A stretch of DNA of 64,000 nucleotides from an uncultured bacterium (GCA_905214855.1 CAJMNU010000001.1:20762-84761), one strand, 5' to 3'. Shown: positions 1-9,941, numbered from the stretch's first letter. Notes: generated from the sequence alone by a model not told the origin. Program-made: numbers and translations.

Positions 1-470
1 AAGTTGCGGCAGAGATCAGCAAAGATTATGCAGGAAAGAAACTGCACTTGATCTGTATTTTAAAGGGTGGTGTGTTTTTTACCTGTGAGTTGGCAAAGCG
101 TCTGACTGTGCCGGTCAGCTTGGATTTTATGTCTGTATCTAGTTATGGTTCAGGAACAGAATCCAGTGGTGTAGTCAAGATCGTCAAGGATTTAGATGAA
201 CCTTTGGAGGGAAAGAACGTTCTGATTGTTGAGGATATCATTGATTCCGGACGTACACTTTCTTATCTGATCGAGGTATTAAAGCAGAGAAATCCAGCAA
301 GCATACAGTTATGTACTTTGTTGGATAAGCCGGAGCGCCGTGTGAAAAAGCAGGTACAGGTGCGCTATACCTGTTTCACTATTCCGGATGAATTTGTTGT
401 GGGATATGGTTTGGATTATGACCAGAAGTATAGAAATCTCCCATATATTGGCGTAGTTGAACTGCAGTAA
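1..470 (+). CDS. hpt: Hypoxanthine phosphoribosyltransferase, 5'-truncated by window edge
   Basis: Purine salvage enzyme of the cytosol: it transfers the phosphoribosyl group of PRPP to hypoxanthine or guanine. The frame is open from base 3 (V-A-E-I-S-K), so only the N-terminal couple of dozen residues are missing. The PRPP-binding loop VLIVEDIIDSGRTL lies at 219-260, the ILKGG motif at about 57-71, and the family C-terminal run VGYGLDYDQKYRNLPYIG ends the protein. The TAA stop is embedded in the ribosome site of ftsH, which implies co-transcription; hpt-ftsH adjacency is common in Firmicutes, usually with tilS upstream (outside the window). Identification is firm. Confidence 0.96.
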   Translation, partial: VAAEISKDYAGKKLHLICILKGGVFFTCELAKRLTVPVSLDFMSVSSYGSGTESSGVVKIVKDLDEPLEGKNVLIVEDIIDSGRTLSYLIEVLKQRNPASIQLCTLLDKPERRVKKQVQVRYTCFTIPDEFVVGYGLDYDQKYRNLPYIGVVELQ

Positions 471-484
471 GGAGGATTTTTTCT

Positions 485-2314
485 TTGAAACGACAACCAT
501 ATAATGGATTTTTTTATCTGATTATATTTGCTATTCTGATCATGGTAGTGACCACATTATGGGGAAATAATATGTGGGATACCCTATCTTATACAGAGTA
601 TCAAATGGTGTTAAATTCTGGTGAGGTTGAAATGGCATATGTGATCCAGAATAAGCAGACACCTACAGGACAGGTAAAGGTAGAGCTGAAAAACGGAAAT
701 TCCGGTGTTATCAATGTCTCTGATGTGCTGGAGGCACAGGAGGAATTAAAAGAGAGGAAGATCGATTTTGTAACATCTGATGTTCCTAGGGAAAACTATA
801 TGCTGACAATGCTAATTCCTGTGGGAGTTTCCGCAGTGATGCTGATCGTTCTCTTTATGATGATGAACGCCAAAGCATCCGGAGGCGGAGCTAATGCAAA
901 GATGATGAATTTTGGAAAGAGCAGAGCCAAGATGAGTCAGGAGACAGGTAAAGTGAGCTTCAAGTCTGTTGCAGGTCTGGATGAAGAAAAAGAAGAATTG
1001 CAGGAGATTGTGGATTTTCTGAAAAATCCTGCAAAATATACAAAAGTAGGAGCAAGAATTCCGAAAGGTGTGATTTTGGTAGGACCTCCGGGAACTGGTA
1101 AAACCCTTTTGGCGAAAGCAGTGGCTGGTGAGGCTGGTGTTCCATTCTTTAGTATCTCAGGTTCAGATTTTGTGGAGATGTTCGTCGGTGTCGGCGCATC
1201 TCGTGTCAGAGACTTGTTTGAGGAAGCAAAAAAGAATTCTCCGTGTATTGTATTTATCGATGAGATTGATGCTGTGGCAAGAAGACGAGGAACTGGAATG
1301 GGCGGCGGTCATGATGAGAGAGAACAGACATTAAACCAGCTGTTAGTGGAGATGGATGGATTTGGTGTCAATGAAGGGATCATTGTGATGGCAGCGACAA
1401 ACCGTGTGGATATTCTGGATCCTGCGATCCTTAGACCTGGACGTTTTGACAGAAAAGTAGCTGTAGGACGACCAGATGTGAAAGGAAGGGAAGAAATCCT
1501 TCAGGTACACACAAAGGCGAAGCCATTGGCTGATGATGTGGATCTGCGCCGTGTGGCACAGACAACATCCGGATTTACAGGTGCAGATCTGGAAAACCTG
1601 ATGAATGAGGCTGCAATTTTGACAGCAAAAGAAGGTCATGCATTTATTTCACAGGCAGACATTGACAAGGCATTTGTAAAAGTAGGAATTGGTGCAGAGA
1701 AACACAGCAAGGTCATCTCTGAGAAAGATAAGAGAATTACTGCATATCATGAGGCAGGTCATGCAATTTTGTTTCATGTTCTTCCAGATGTAGGACCAGT
1801 CCATACTGTTTCCATTATCCCGACAGGAGTGGGAGCAGCCGGATATACCATGCCATTGCCTGAAAAAGATGAGATGCATATGACAAAGGGAAAGATGCTT
1901 CAGGAGATCATGGTATCTCTGGGTGGCAGGATCGCAGAGGAATTGGTCTGTGATGATATTACCACTGGGGCATCTCAGGACATCAAGCAGGCGACTTCCA
2001 TTGCCAGAGCAATGGTCACACAGTATGGTATGTCAGAGAAGATCGGCATGATCAATTATGGCAGCGATGATGAGGAAATCTTCATTGGACGTGATCTGGC
2101 ACATACAAAGGCATATGGAGAAAATGTGGCAGCTGTGATTGATAGTGAGGTAAAAAGGATCATTGATGAATGCCATGCGAAGGCTAAGGCGATCATCCGC
2201 CAGCATGAAGTGCAATTACAGAAATGTTGTGAACTTCTGATGGAAAAAGAAAAGATTGGGCAGGTAGAATTTGAAGCATTGTTTGATGTTTCAAAGACAG
2301 AAGAGAGTGTATAG
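485..2314 (+). CDS. ftsH: ATP-dependent zinc metalloprotease FtsH
   Basis: Membrane-anchored AAA+ protease that extracts and degrades membrane and unstable cytosolic proteins. 609 residues, close to the usual length. Two membrane segments flank a small external domain (about residues 9-27 and 107-127). AAA module: Walker A GPPGTGKT at 200-207, Walker B FIDEID with the DE at 259-260, second region of homology at 304-323. Protease module: HEAGH zinc site at 422-426 and third ligand Asp at about 499 (TGASQDI). The start is TTG at 485-487; GGAGG at 471-475 sits about 9 bases upstream and overlaps the hpt stop, which supports this start and translational coupling. The C-terminal tail is short. Confidence 0.97.
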   Translation: MKRQPYNGFFYLIIFAILIMVVTTLWGNNMWDTLSYTEYQMVLNSGEVEMAYVIQNKQTPTGQVKVELKNGNSGVINVSDVLEAQEELKERKIDFVTSDVPRENYMLTMLIPVGVSAVMLIVLFMMMNAKASGGGANAKMMNFGKSRAKMSQETGKVSFKSVAGLDEEKEELQEIVDFLKNPAKYTKVGARIPKGVILVGPPGTGKTLLAKAVAGEAGVPFFSISGSDFVEMFVGVGASRVRDLFEEAKKNSPCIVFIDEIDAVARRRGTGMGGGHDEREQTLNQLLVEMDGFGVNEGIIVMAATNRVDILDPAILRPGRFDRKVAVGRPDVKGREEILQVHTKAKPLADDVDLRRVAQTTSGFTGADLENLMNEAAILTAKEGHAFISQADIDKAFVKVGIGAEKHSKVISEKDKRITAYHEAGHAILFHVLPDVGPVHTVSIIPTGVGAAGYTMPLPEKDEMHMTKGKMLQEIMVSLGGRIAEELVCDDITTGASQDIKQATSIARAMVTQYGMSEKIGMINYGSDDEEIFIGRDLAHTKAYGENVAAVIDSEVKRIIDECHAKAKAIIRQHEVQLQKCCELLMEKEKIGQVEFEALFDVSKTEESV

Positions 2315-2483
2315 GGAAAGAAAAAGAATAGAGAGAGCCTAGGATCTGTTCTGACAGATGATATCTTTCGTGCAAAATTACAATATAAAAAATTGGGATA
2401 AAAAAGATGTGACAGGAAACTGCACAAAAATAAATCACAAAAAAATGGAACTTTGTGCAGACTTTTTGAGAACGTTATGCTAT

Positions 2484-2590
2484 TATAATAGACGTAACCC
2501 CCCCAATACATTATATAGTTTTTGCTACACCCCATAAGAAACGAAATACCTTCTCCTAAAAAGACCAGCTACCCCGCTGGTCTTTTTTCT
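2484..2590 (+). ncRNA. Candidate small RNA with C-rich single-stranded motifs
   Basis: The 335-base gap after ftsH holds a TATAAT at 2484-2489 and, about 70 bases later, a strong intrinsic terminator (2561-2589). The predicted transcript of roughly 95 bases, from about 2495, has no convincing ORF or ribosome site. It carries several C-rich runs: seven C's at 2498-2504, ACACCCC at 2527-2533 and ACCTTCTCC at 2548-2556. Such runs could pair with purine-rich ribosome sites, as described for CsfG/RsaE-type Firmicutes sRNAs. No good -35 is visible at the standard spacing. That it is an sRNA is inference; a short untranslated leader is ruled out by the terminator before the next gene. Confidence 0.5.
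2558..2590 (+). terminator. Intrinsic terminator
   Basis: Stem AAGACCAGC (2561-2569) pairs with GCTGGTCTT (2576-2584) around a 6-base loop, followed by a T run. It would end the candidate small RNA and any ftsH readthrough. Confidence 0.9.
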
Positions 2591-2672
2591 TTAAAGATTT
2601 GGTTGTGGAAATTATGGGAATCATATAAAATAGAAGTAAGATAGTTGTTTGGAATCTGAAAGGGGAAAGGAT

Positions 2673-4769
2673 ATGGAAAAAATATTAAAAAAGAATAAAG
2701 GAATTCATCTTGAGGCACTATTCAGTGATGAGACAGAGGATTATAGAATTCCTGCAGAACCAGACCCAGGTGACACTGTAACGATCCGTTTCCGAACAGC
2801 TCATGACAACGTGGAGCAAGTATTTTGGGTAGATGATGAAACCGATAAAGAAATAGAAATGCTTTTAGTAAAGCAGGAAACGTATTTTGATTATTTTGAG
2901 ACAACAATTACGGTAGGCGATAAACCGATCCGCTATTTTTTTGAAATAAAACGTGGAAAAGAAAGTTGTTATTATAATCGTCTTGGAGTAGTGGATGATA
3001 CTTGGAGTGGATTTAGTTTTTGTATCACTCCGGGATTTCATATTCCGATCTGGGCACAGGGTGCACTGATGTACCAAATTTATGTGGACCGTTTTTGTAA
3101 TGGAGACTTTAGCAACGATGTCGTTGACAGGGAATATATCTACATCAATCAGCCAGTAGAGCGGGTGAAAGAATGGGATGAGAAGATTGCTGTGATGGAT
3201 GTACGACGTTTCTATGGGGGAGATTTACAGGGGATTTTAGATAAATTAGATTATCTTAAGAGTCTTTGGGTGGAAGTGATTTATCTAAGTCCTGTTTTTG
3301 TGTCTCCATCTAATCACAAATATGATTGTCAGGATTATGAACATATTGATCCGCATTATGGTGTGATCGTGAGAGACAGAGGAAGCGCAGTACCAGAGGG
3401 TGAAAATGATAATGAACATGCACAGCGTTATCGTATCCGTACAACAGATCAGGAGAACTTGAAAGCAAGTGATGAATTTTTTGCCAGATTTGTAGAGGAA
3501 GTACACAAACGTGGGATGAAAGTCATTTTAGATGGTGTATTTAATCATTGTGGTTCTTTTAATAAGTGGTTGGATCGAGAGAAGATTTATGAGAAAAGTG
3601 AGTGTTTTTATGAAGCTGGCGCTTATGTCTCAAAAGACAGCCCATATCATTCATTTTTTAAGTTTTATAATGAGGAAGGATGGCCATATAACAGCGAATA
3701 TGATGGTTGGTGGGGGCATGATACGCTTCCAAAGTTGAACTATGAACATGCAAAGACTTCTGGAAATGAGTTGAGTCTGGAAGAGTATATTTTAAATATT
3801 GCAAAAAAATGGGTGAGTCCTCCATACAATGTAGATGGATGGAGACTGGATGTGGCAGCGGATCTGGGGAGCTCTTTGGAATATAATCATGAGTTTTGGA
3901 AAAAATTCCGTGATGCAGTAAAAGAGGCAAACCCCAATGCGATCATTTTGGCAGAGCATTATGGAGATCCTCAGCCTTGGCTGGATGGAACACAGTGGGA
4001 TTCTGTTATGAATTATGATGCATTTATGGAACCTGTGACTTGGTTTTTGACAGGGCTGGAAAAACACAGTGATGAAGAGAGACCAGATCTGTATGGTGAT
4101 GGTCATGCCTTTTTTAATTCGATGAAGTATCACATGGTGCGGATGCAGACAAATTCTTTGAACACAGCAATGAATGAGCTGTCCAATCATGATCATTCCC
4201 GTTTCTTGACACGAACGAACCGTATGAGAGGGCGATTGGCAGATCGTGGAAGTGAGGCAGCAGAAAATGGACTGAATTATGGTCTGTTTCGTGCTGGAGT
4301 TGTGATCCAGATGACATGGCCAGGATGTCCAACGATTTATTATGGAGATGAAGCTGGAGTTTGTGGATGGACAGATCCAGATAACAGACGGACATATCCG
4401 TGGGGCGGTGAGGATCAAGAATTGATTGAATTTCATCGCTATATGACTGGTATTCATATGCGTATTGCTGCACTGCGGAGAGGATCTTTGAAGGAATTGG
4501 TAGAAGAGAAGAATTTTATTGCTTATGGACGTTTTCAGAAAGAAAGCAGAGCTATCATAGCAGTCAGCACTTCAGCAGAATCCTGTTGTGTGGAGATTCC
4601 GGCATGGCAGATTGGTTTTGAGGATGGAGAACGTGTGGAACGTATTATGAAGACGGACGAAAAGGGATATAATGTAGGCGCAGTGGTGTATGAGATTAAA
4701 GATGGTATTTTAAAAGCAGATTTAGCTCCTTATGGAGCTGCTATATTCACAAATGCATGGAATTTGTGA
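2673..4769 (+). CDS. GH13 alpha-amylase-family enzyme (neopullulanase/cyclomaltodextrinase-like)
   Basis: Hydrolase for alpha-glucans or maltodextrins, 698 residues, no signal peptide, so cytoplasmic and probably acting on imported oligosaccharides. An N-terminal beta domain (about residues 20-125, CBM34-like) precedes the (beta/alpha)8 barrel that starts near ALMYQIYVDRF. Catalytic set: nucleophile Asp393 in DGWRLDV, acid/base Glu428 in ILAEHYG, and Asp507 in SNHDHSRF. A small C-terminal beta domain follows. The ATG at 2673 is preferred over the upstream TTG because AGGGGAAAGG (2661-2670) lies directly before it. It stands alone between a terminator and tRNA-Tyr. Exact specificity (neopullulanase, maltogenic amylase or cyclomaltodextrinase) cannot be fixed from sequence. 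Confidence 0.9.
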   Translation: MEKILKKNKGIHLEALFSDETEDYRIPAEPDPGDTVTIRFRTAHDNVEQVFWVDDETDKEIEMLLVKQETYFDYFETTITVGDKPIRYFFEIKRGKESCYYNRLGVVDDTWSGFSFCITPGFHIPIWAQGALMYQIYVDRFCNGDFSNDVVDREYIYINQPVERVKEWDEKIAVMDVRRFYGGDLQGILDKLDYLKSLWVEVIYLSPVFVSPSNHKYDCQDYEHIDPHYGVIVRDRGSAVPEGENDNEHAQRYRIRTTDQENLKASDEFFARFVEEVHKRGMKVILDGVFNHCGSFNKWLDREKIYEKSECFYEAGAYVSKDSPYHSFFKFYNEEGWPYNSEYDGWWGHDTLPKLNYEHAKTSGNELSLEEYILNIAKKWVSPPYNVDGWRLDVAADLGSSLEYNHEFWKKFRDAVKEANPNAIILAEHYGDPQPWLDGTQWDSVMNYDAFMEPVTWFLTGLEKHSDEERPDLYGDGHAFFNSMKYHMVRMQTNSLNTAMNELSNHDHSRFLTRTNRMRGRLADRGSEAAENGLNYGLFRAGVVIQMTWPGCPTIYYGDEAGVCGWTDPDNRRTYPWGGEDQELIEFHRYMTGIHMRIAALRRGSLKELVEEKNFIAYGRFQKESRAIIAVSTSAESCCVEIPAWQIGFEDGERVERIMKTDEKGYNVGAVVYEIKDGILKADLAPYGAAIFTNAWNL

Positions 4770-4780
4770 TGTAAAAATAC

Positions 4781-4809
4781 TTGCCTTTTCCTAGGGGGTG
4801 TGTTATAAT
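4781..4809 (+). promoter_or_regulatory. Promoter of tRNA-Tyr
   Basis: TTGCCT (4781-4786), 17-base spacer, extended TG-n-TATAAT (-10 at 4804-4809). It lies 25 bases before the tRNA. Confidence 0.85.
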
Positions 4810-4834
4810 CCATGAAGTCAGATATGACTGATAT

Positions 4835-4916
4835 GGATGGTTTCCCGAGTGGCCAAAGGGGACAGACTGTAAATCTGCTGCGATTCGCTTCGGTGGTTCG
4901 AATCCACCACCATCCA
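4835..4916 (+). tRNA. tRNA-Tyr (GUA)
   Basis: 82 bases with a long variable arm (class II). Acceptor GGATGGT (4835-4841) pairs with ACCATCC (4909-4915); anticodon GTA in loop ACTGTAAATC. The CCA end is not encoded. It has its own promoter and terminator. Confidence 0.95.
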
Positions 4917-4940
4917 GTTAAAGAAAGAAATCAAAGAAAA

Positions 4941-4976
4941 AGCGTGAGGTGATTGAAACCTCACGCTTTTCTTTTT
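4941..4976. terminator. Bidirectional terminator between tRNA-Tyr and the minus-strand kinase gene
   Basis: AGCGTGAGGT (4941-4950) pairs with ACCTCACGCT (4958-4967). A T run follows on the plus strand and an A run precedes it, so it can end the tRNA transcript and the kinase operon. Confidence 0.88.
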
Positions 4977-6321
4977 AACTGCTAGATCGGGGCAGACTGA
5001 AAATAAATTCTGTACCGACACCCTGAGTACTGATCACATCAATATTTTCACCATGTGCCTGTATGATTTCTTTTACGATAGAAAGTCCAAGTCCAGTTCC
5101 TTTTTTGTCTTTTCCACGAGATAGATCTGTTTTATAAAAGCGTTCCCAGATTTTTTTGATGCTGTCTTTTGGAATACCGATTCCAGTATCTTTGATAGAT
5201 ACAAACACTTTTTCATGCCGCACAGAGGTCTGTATGTAGATCACAGAATCTGAATGGCTGAATTTAATAGCATTGTCGATCAGGTTATAGAGAACCTGCT
5301 GTATCTTACCAAAATCTGCATATACCATTTCTACAGATTCTAAAAAGGTCAGTTCAAATACAATGTTTTTGGTTGAACAAGTACCCTCAAAGGAAGCAGC
5401 AGTATCCTTGATAACCCGATTGATATCAAAATCTGTGCGTGTTAAGAATCCCTTTTGGTCTAAGGAATTTAATGATAAAAGCCCCTCTGTCAGTTTGGTC
5501 AGTCGTTCCGTTTCACTGATAACGATATGCAGATATTTGTCCTGAAGTTCAGTCGGAATCGTTCCATCTATGATCGCTTCCAGATATCCTTTGATAGAGG
5601 TGAGCGGAGAGCGGAAATCATGGGATACATTGGCAATAAAATTGCGTTGATATTCTTCCATCTGGTTCAGTTCACTGGACATATAATCCAGTGTAGCTGC
5701 AAGATAGCTCATCTCATCGTCAGTGTTTAAATGTAAATGATATGTTAAATTGCCGGCAGCATATTCTTTTACAGCTTTGGTAATAGCTTTTAAAGGACGA
5801 TATACAGTCTTGTTAAATACCAATAAGATGACCAAAGACAGTCCAAAAATAATGGCTGATGTCAGATATACGATATTTAAGATATCGTTCCTGTTTGCCT
5901 GAACAACACTGATAGGCAGGTGCATGATCACGTAACCATAGGTTTGGAAATTTCCTGTGATAGGTGCAGATACACTTAATACATCATAAGGAAAGAGACC
6001 AAAATAATCTCCTGTCATGTAGACATGATTTCCAGTAGCAGTGGGATCAAAATTCTTTATAGTATCCCCTGCTTTATCAGAACTGCTGTCTACAATGATG
6101 TTTCCATCCCGATCTACGATCCAGATCTCAGTCTGTAAAAAAGTTGCAACAGCCTGAAGCTGTGGGTACGCAGTTTGGAGATCCTGTGCTTTCCCCCGAT
6201 ATTGTGTACTGTAAGTGTTGGCAATCAGAGTGGCCTCATCGTATAGAATACCTGCTTTTTCTTCCTTGAGATATTGGGAAGTAAAATGTGAAGATAATGT
6301 AGCGATCGTGACAAAGCCCAA
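4975..6321 (-). CDS. Membrane sensor histidine kinase (OmpR-type system)
   Basis: Sensor kinase partnered with the response regulator just upstream. From TTG at 6321 it reads 448 residues: extracytoplasmic sensor region (about 20-145), TM segment (149-169), HAMP (170-222), HisKA with phosphoacceptor His234 in NVSHDFRSPLTS, and an HATPase with DNAIKF, DTGIGI and GTGLGL boxes. The start is a problem. In the same frame upstream lies YALTLLQFILGYLIFGLLG, a typical first membrane helix, but no ATG or GTG precedes it; the frame opens at a TGA that overlaps the end of the regulator gene. The TTG start cuts this helix. A nearby ATG (6364-6366) is in another frame that stops after 12 codons. So the true start is unusual, or one base is wrong or mutated. 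Confidence 0.88.
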   Translation of the reverse strand: MGFVTIATLSSHFTSQYLKEEKAGILYDEATLIANTYSTQYRGKAQDLQTAYPQLQAVATFLQTEIWIVDRDGNIIVDSSSDKAGDTIKNFDPTATGNHVYMTGDYFGLFPYDVLSVSAPITGNFQTYGYVIMHLPISVVQANRNDILNIVYLTSAIIFGLSLVILLVFNKTVYRPLKAITKAVKEYAAGNLTYHLHLNTDDEMSYLAATLDYMSSELNQMEEYQRNFIANVSHDFRSPLTSIKGYLEAIIDGTIPTELQDKYLHIVISETERLTKLTEGLLSLNSLDQKGFLTRTDFDINRVIKDTAASFEGTCSTKNIVFELTFLESVEMVYADFGKIQQVLYNLIDNAIKFSHSDSVIYIQTSVRHEKVFVSIKDTGIGIPKDSIKKIWERFYKTDLSRGKDKKGTGLGLSIVKEIIQAHGENIDVISTQGVGTEFIFSLPRSSS

Positions 6322-6373
6322 AAGACCAAAGATCAGATAGCCAAGGATAAATTGGAGTAAAGTGAGTGCATAT

Positions 6374-7093
6374 TTATTTTTTCACCTCAAATTTGTATCC
6401 AATTCCCCAAACAGTGGTTAATGCCCAATTCTCATGGTCTTTGATCTTTTCACGCAGGCGTTTGATATGTACATCTACAGTTCTGGTATCTCCAATATAT
6501 TCATATCCCCAAATGTGATCCAGAAGCTGTTCTCTGGTAAACACCTGATTGGGTGAGGAAGTCAGAAAGTAGAGGAGTTCCAATTCCTTTGGAGGCATTT
6601 CAACAGAGTGACCTTTATAAATGACAGAGTAGTTTGTCAGATTTACAATAAGATCTGGATATTCTACAAAATTCCCCTGTTGTTTTGGTATGGAAAGATT
6701 TTGACCATTTTGAGAAGATGTAGTCTGGTAACGACGGAGGACAGCTTTTACACGGGCAACTAATTCTTTGGAATCGAATGGCTTGATCATGTAGTCGTCA
6801 GCTCCAAGTTCCAATCCCAGTACTTTGTCAAAAACTTCTCCCTTAGCAGAGAGCATGATGATAGGAACTTGAGATGTCATTCGGATTTCTCGGCAGACTT
6901 GATAGCCATCAATTCCGGGAAGCATAAGATCCAGTAAAATAAGGTTTGGTGAGAAGGAAGAAAACGCACGGAGCGCTTCCTCCCCATCATATACAATTTT
7001 GGTTTCATAACATTCTTTATTGAGATAGAGTGAGATAAGTTCGGCGATATTGGCATCGTCATCAACAATTAAAATGCGTTGTTTTTCTGCCAT
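6374..7093 (-). CDS. OmpR/PhoB-family response regulator
   Basis: 239-residue DNA-binding regulator paired with the adjacent kinase. Receiver domain: acidic pocket DDD at 11-13, phosphoacceptor Asp55 in LLDLMLPG, Lys104 in MIKPFD. Winged-helix domain from about 140, ending in TVDVHIKRLREKI and TVWGIGYKF. ATG at 7093 is chosen over the upstream in-frame ATG because MAEKQRILIVDDD is the family start and AAGAAAGGA lies upstream. The stop lies close to the kinase frame, consistent with one transcript in the order regulator-kinase. Confidence 0.93.
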   Translation of the reverse strand: MAEKQRILIVDDDANIAELISLYLNKECYETKIVYDGEEALRAFSSFSPNLILLDLMLPGIDGYQVCREIRMTSQVPIIMLSAKGEVFDKVLGLELGADDYMIKPFDSKELVARVKAVLRRYQTTSSQNGQNLSIPKQQGNFVEYPDLIVNLTNYSVIYKGHSVEMPPKELELLYFLTSSPNQVFTREQLLDHIWGYEYIGDTRTVDVHIKRLREKIKDHENWALTTVWGIGYKFEVKK

Positions 7094-7283
7094 GTTATTA
7101 TGAAAATCCTTTCTTGATATTTTTGAAGATACTCTGATGATCAAATGTTGGACAACACTATTATATTACGTTTTACTACATAAATAGATGATTATAGTGG
7201 GTATCGTGTATGGGGTGTAACATATTTTATATCCTAAATTTATATATTAAAAATAATAGATATAAATATATCAGAGTATTCTT

Positions 7284-9689
7284 TTATTTAAATATAACGA
7301 TGGTAACACCAGAGTCACCTTCTCCAAATTCCCCTAAATGGAATTCTTTTACATATTTTAATGTTTTCAGGTGTCTATGGATTCCTGCTTTTAATGCACC
7401 AGTGCCACGACCGTGGATCACACGTACCTGTGGTAAATGAGCAAGATATGCATCATCCAGATATTTGTCCATTACCGGAATTGCCTCATCGACCATATAG
7501 CCGATCAGATTGATCTCAGGTGAAATAGATGTGGATTTGGACATACGGATTTTACCAGAATTTCCACGATTCTGCGCACTTTTAGTGCCAAATCCTTTTT
7601 CAATGCTAGGACCGGTAATAGATTGTTCATCCAGAATTTCCAGATCACGGACATTGACTTGAGAGCGGAGAATTCCCATCTGTACATAAAGATCACCATT
7701 GGCATTTGGTAAGCTGCTTACCGTTCCCTTTAGATTCATGGAAACAACAAAGACCCCATCACCAATATGCAGTGATTTGGCAGAAATTGCTTTATGAGGT
7801 TTTACGGCTTTAGGTTTGGTGAGGTGTTTTTCTACTTTATCTAATTTAGTACGAAGACGGGTACGTTCTGCTTCCATTTCTTTGGCATTGTTGATGCCGC
7901 CCTGAGCAAGTTTATTGATATTGCGCAGAGTCTGGTCAGCAGTTTCTTTTGCTTCACGCAGAATACGCTGTGCCTGTTCGTTCGCATTCTGGAGCATTTT
8001 TTCTTTTTTATCGTCAAATCGTTCTTCTTTTTGCTGAATTCTCTTTTTGAGGTTTGCAATTTCGGTTTTGTAGTTCTGGATCTCTTCTCGTTCTCTTTCG
8101 ATTGTGACACGGCTGTGTTCAAGATTCGCAAGAAGGTCTTCAAATGTTTCATCTTGTGTTTCAAGCTGAGATTTTGCATCTTCAATGATATAGTCTGGAA
8201 GACCTAATTTTTTGGAGATAGCAAAGGCATTACTTTTTCCAGGAATACCAATGAGAAGACGATATGTCGGCTGAAGTGTCTCCACATTGAATTCACAGCA
8301 GGCATTTTCAACACCTTCTGCAGTCAAAGCAAACACTTTAAGTTCACTATAGTGTGTAGTTGCCATAGTACGACATTTCATATTGTGAAGGAAAGTCAGA
8401 ATAGCAATGGCAAGTGCAGCACCCTCTGTAGGGTCAGTTCCGGCACAAAGTTCATCAAACAGACAGAGAGAGTGGCTGTCTGCCTGATTTAAAATAGAGA
8501 CAATATTGGTCATATGTGCAGAAAATGTACTTAAACTTTGCTCAATGCTCTGTTCATCACCGATATCTGCAAATACTTCATCAAAAACAGTGAGTTCTGA
8601 TCCTTGGAATGCTGGAATATGAAGACCTGCCTGTCCCATCAAAGTAAATAATCCAGTTGTCTTTAATGATACCGTTTTACCACCTGTGTTAGGACCTGTC
8701 ACGATCAAAAGATCAAAATTTTTTCCCAAATATATTTCAATGGGAACTACCTTTGACGGATCCAGAAGAGGATGACGTGCGTCCTTGATATGCAGATAGC
8801 CGTTTGTATTAAATTTTGGTTCACTGCAATTGTAATGGCGTGAGAGAGCACTTTTAGCAAAAATAAAATCCAGTTGTGCCAGAATTTGCTGATTTAGGCG
8901 TATCGTTTCTGTATAAGGAGCAAGTTCATTGCTTAAAGAAGCCAGAACTGCCTCAATTTCTTTTTGTTCCTGAATTTCCAGTTCACGCAATTCATTGTTG
9001 AGTTTTATAATTGCCATAGGTTCTATAAATAAGGTAGAACCTGTAGCAGACTGGTCATGCACCATACCGGAAAATTGGGATTTGTATTCGGATTTGACCG
9101 GAAGACAATATCGTCCGTCACGCATGGTGATCACAGCATCCTGTAGATAAGAACGACTGGAATTTAAGATACTGTTTAATTGTGTGTGGATTCTGTCCTG
9201 TGTGCTTTTCATGGAGCGGCGGACACGGTGTAATCCGGCACTGGCATCATCACTGACTTCGTCTTCAGAAATAATACAGCGTTTGATCTCTGTGTTGATT
9301 GAAGTAAGTGGATCTAAGGTACGGAACATTTCATCCAGAGAATCGTTAGCTAATTCATCTTCCTCATGTCTTCCATAAAGACGGGCACGGGAGGAAACTG
9401 TCAGTAGAGAACTGATAGAAAGAATTTCGATGATTCCAAGGGAACTGCCGATTTCCAGTCTTTTTAGGGATGCAGTGACATCACGCAGTCCGGAAAAAGA
9501 AATATTTCCTTTCATACGAACACGGGATAGGGCATCAGTAGTCTCCTTTTGCCACTGGCGGACCTCCTCAATATCAGAGGAAGGTGTAAGTGCAAGACAT
9601 AATTCCTTTCCAAGAGGAGAAGATGCATATTCAGCCAGCTGTAGGATAATTTTATTATATTCTAATGTTTTTAGAGCTTTTTGATTCAT
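7284..9689 (-). CDS. mutS2: Endonuclease MutS2
   Basis: DNA- and ribosome-associated MutS paralogue that suppresses homologous recombination and, in B. subtilis, acts in rescue of collided ribosomes. 801 residues, near family length. Order: core/clamp region (1-300), ATPase with GPNTGGKT (about 333-340), Walker B LFDELCAGTDP and MATTHYSELK, a long charged coiled coil (about 515-620), and a C-terminal Smr nuclease domain ending in VRVIHGRGTGALKAGI. The mismatch-binding N-terminal domain of MutS is absent, as expected. GAAAGGA precedes the ATG. A TATAAT on the minus strand (9764-9769) and the palindrome TAAGCAT/ATGCTTA (9741-9759) lie in its leader. Single gene. Confidence 0.95.
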   Translation of the reverse strand: MNQKALKTLEYNKIILQLAEYASSPLGKELCLALTPSSDIEEVRQWQKETTDALSRVRMKGNISFSGLRDVTASLKRLEIGSSLGIIEILSISSLLTVSSRARLYGRHEEDELANDSLDEMFRTLDPLTSINTEIKRCIISEDEVSDDASAGLHRVRRSMKSTQDRIHTQLNSILNSSRSYLQDAVITMRDGRYCLPVKSEYKSQFSGMVHDQSATGSTLFIEPMAIIKLNNELRELEIQEQKEIEAVLASLSNELAPYTETIRLNQQILAQLDFIFAKSALSRHYNCSEPKFNTNGYLHIKDARHPLLDPSKVVPIEIYLGKNFDLLIVTGPNTGGKTVSLKTTGLFTLMGQAGLHIPAFQGSELTVFDEVFADIGDEQSIEQSLSTFSAHMTNIVSILNQADSHSLCLFDELCAGTDPTEGAALAIAILTFLHNMKCRTMATTHYSELKVFALTAEGVENACCEFNVETLQPTYRLLIGIPGKSNAFAISKKLGLPDYIIEDAKSQLETQDETFEDLLANLEHSRVTIEREREEIQNYKTEIANLKKRIQQKEERFDDKKEKMLQNANEQAQRILREAKETADQTLRNINKLAQGGINNAKEMEAERTRLRTKLDKVEKHLTKPKAVKPHKAISAKSLHIGDGVFVVSMNLKGTVSSLPNANGDLYVQMGILRSQVNVRDLEILDEQSITGPSIEKGFGTKSAQNRGNSGKIRMSKSTSISPEINLIGYMVDEAIPVMDKYLDDAYLAHLPQVRVIHGRGTGALKAGIHRHLKTLKYVKEFHLGEFGEGDSGVTIVIFK

Positions 9690-9833
9690 AAATAAAGTCC
9701 TTTCTATTTACTTTGGTCTTTATGTTGGGCTTTTTATTTTTAAGCATTTTTGATGCTTACATTATTATATACCAAATCGCAGATTTATGAAATGTTATTT
9801 TCGATGTAGTTCTTTATGGAAACGTGATTTTTG

Positions 9834-9862
9834 TTGCAAAGGGATAGGAAGATAAGTATAAT
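9834..9862 (+). promoter_or_regulatory. Promoter of the HtrA-like gene
   Basis: TTGCAA (9834-9839), 17-base spacer, TATAAT (9857-9862). It lies about 80 bases before the ATG at 9942 in a divergent gap with mutS2. Confidence 0.65.
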
Positions 9863-9941
9863 AAAGCATAGCAGTATTCAAATATTTTGTTGCAATGAGT
9901 TGGGGGATTCTTTCAAAAGATGAGAATATAGGAGGAGGGCA

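Noticed and set aside
2056-2535. Minus-strand frame over the end of ftsH and the small RNA
   Set aside because: Low-complexity translation; overlaps conserved ftsH codons and the promoter-like TATAAT.
3792-4457. A 221-codon minus-strand frame in the GH13 gene
   Set aside because: Antisense shadow of a conserved coding region, with no start signal or family resemblance.
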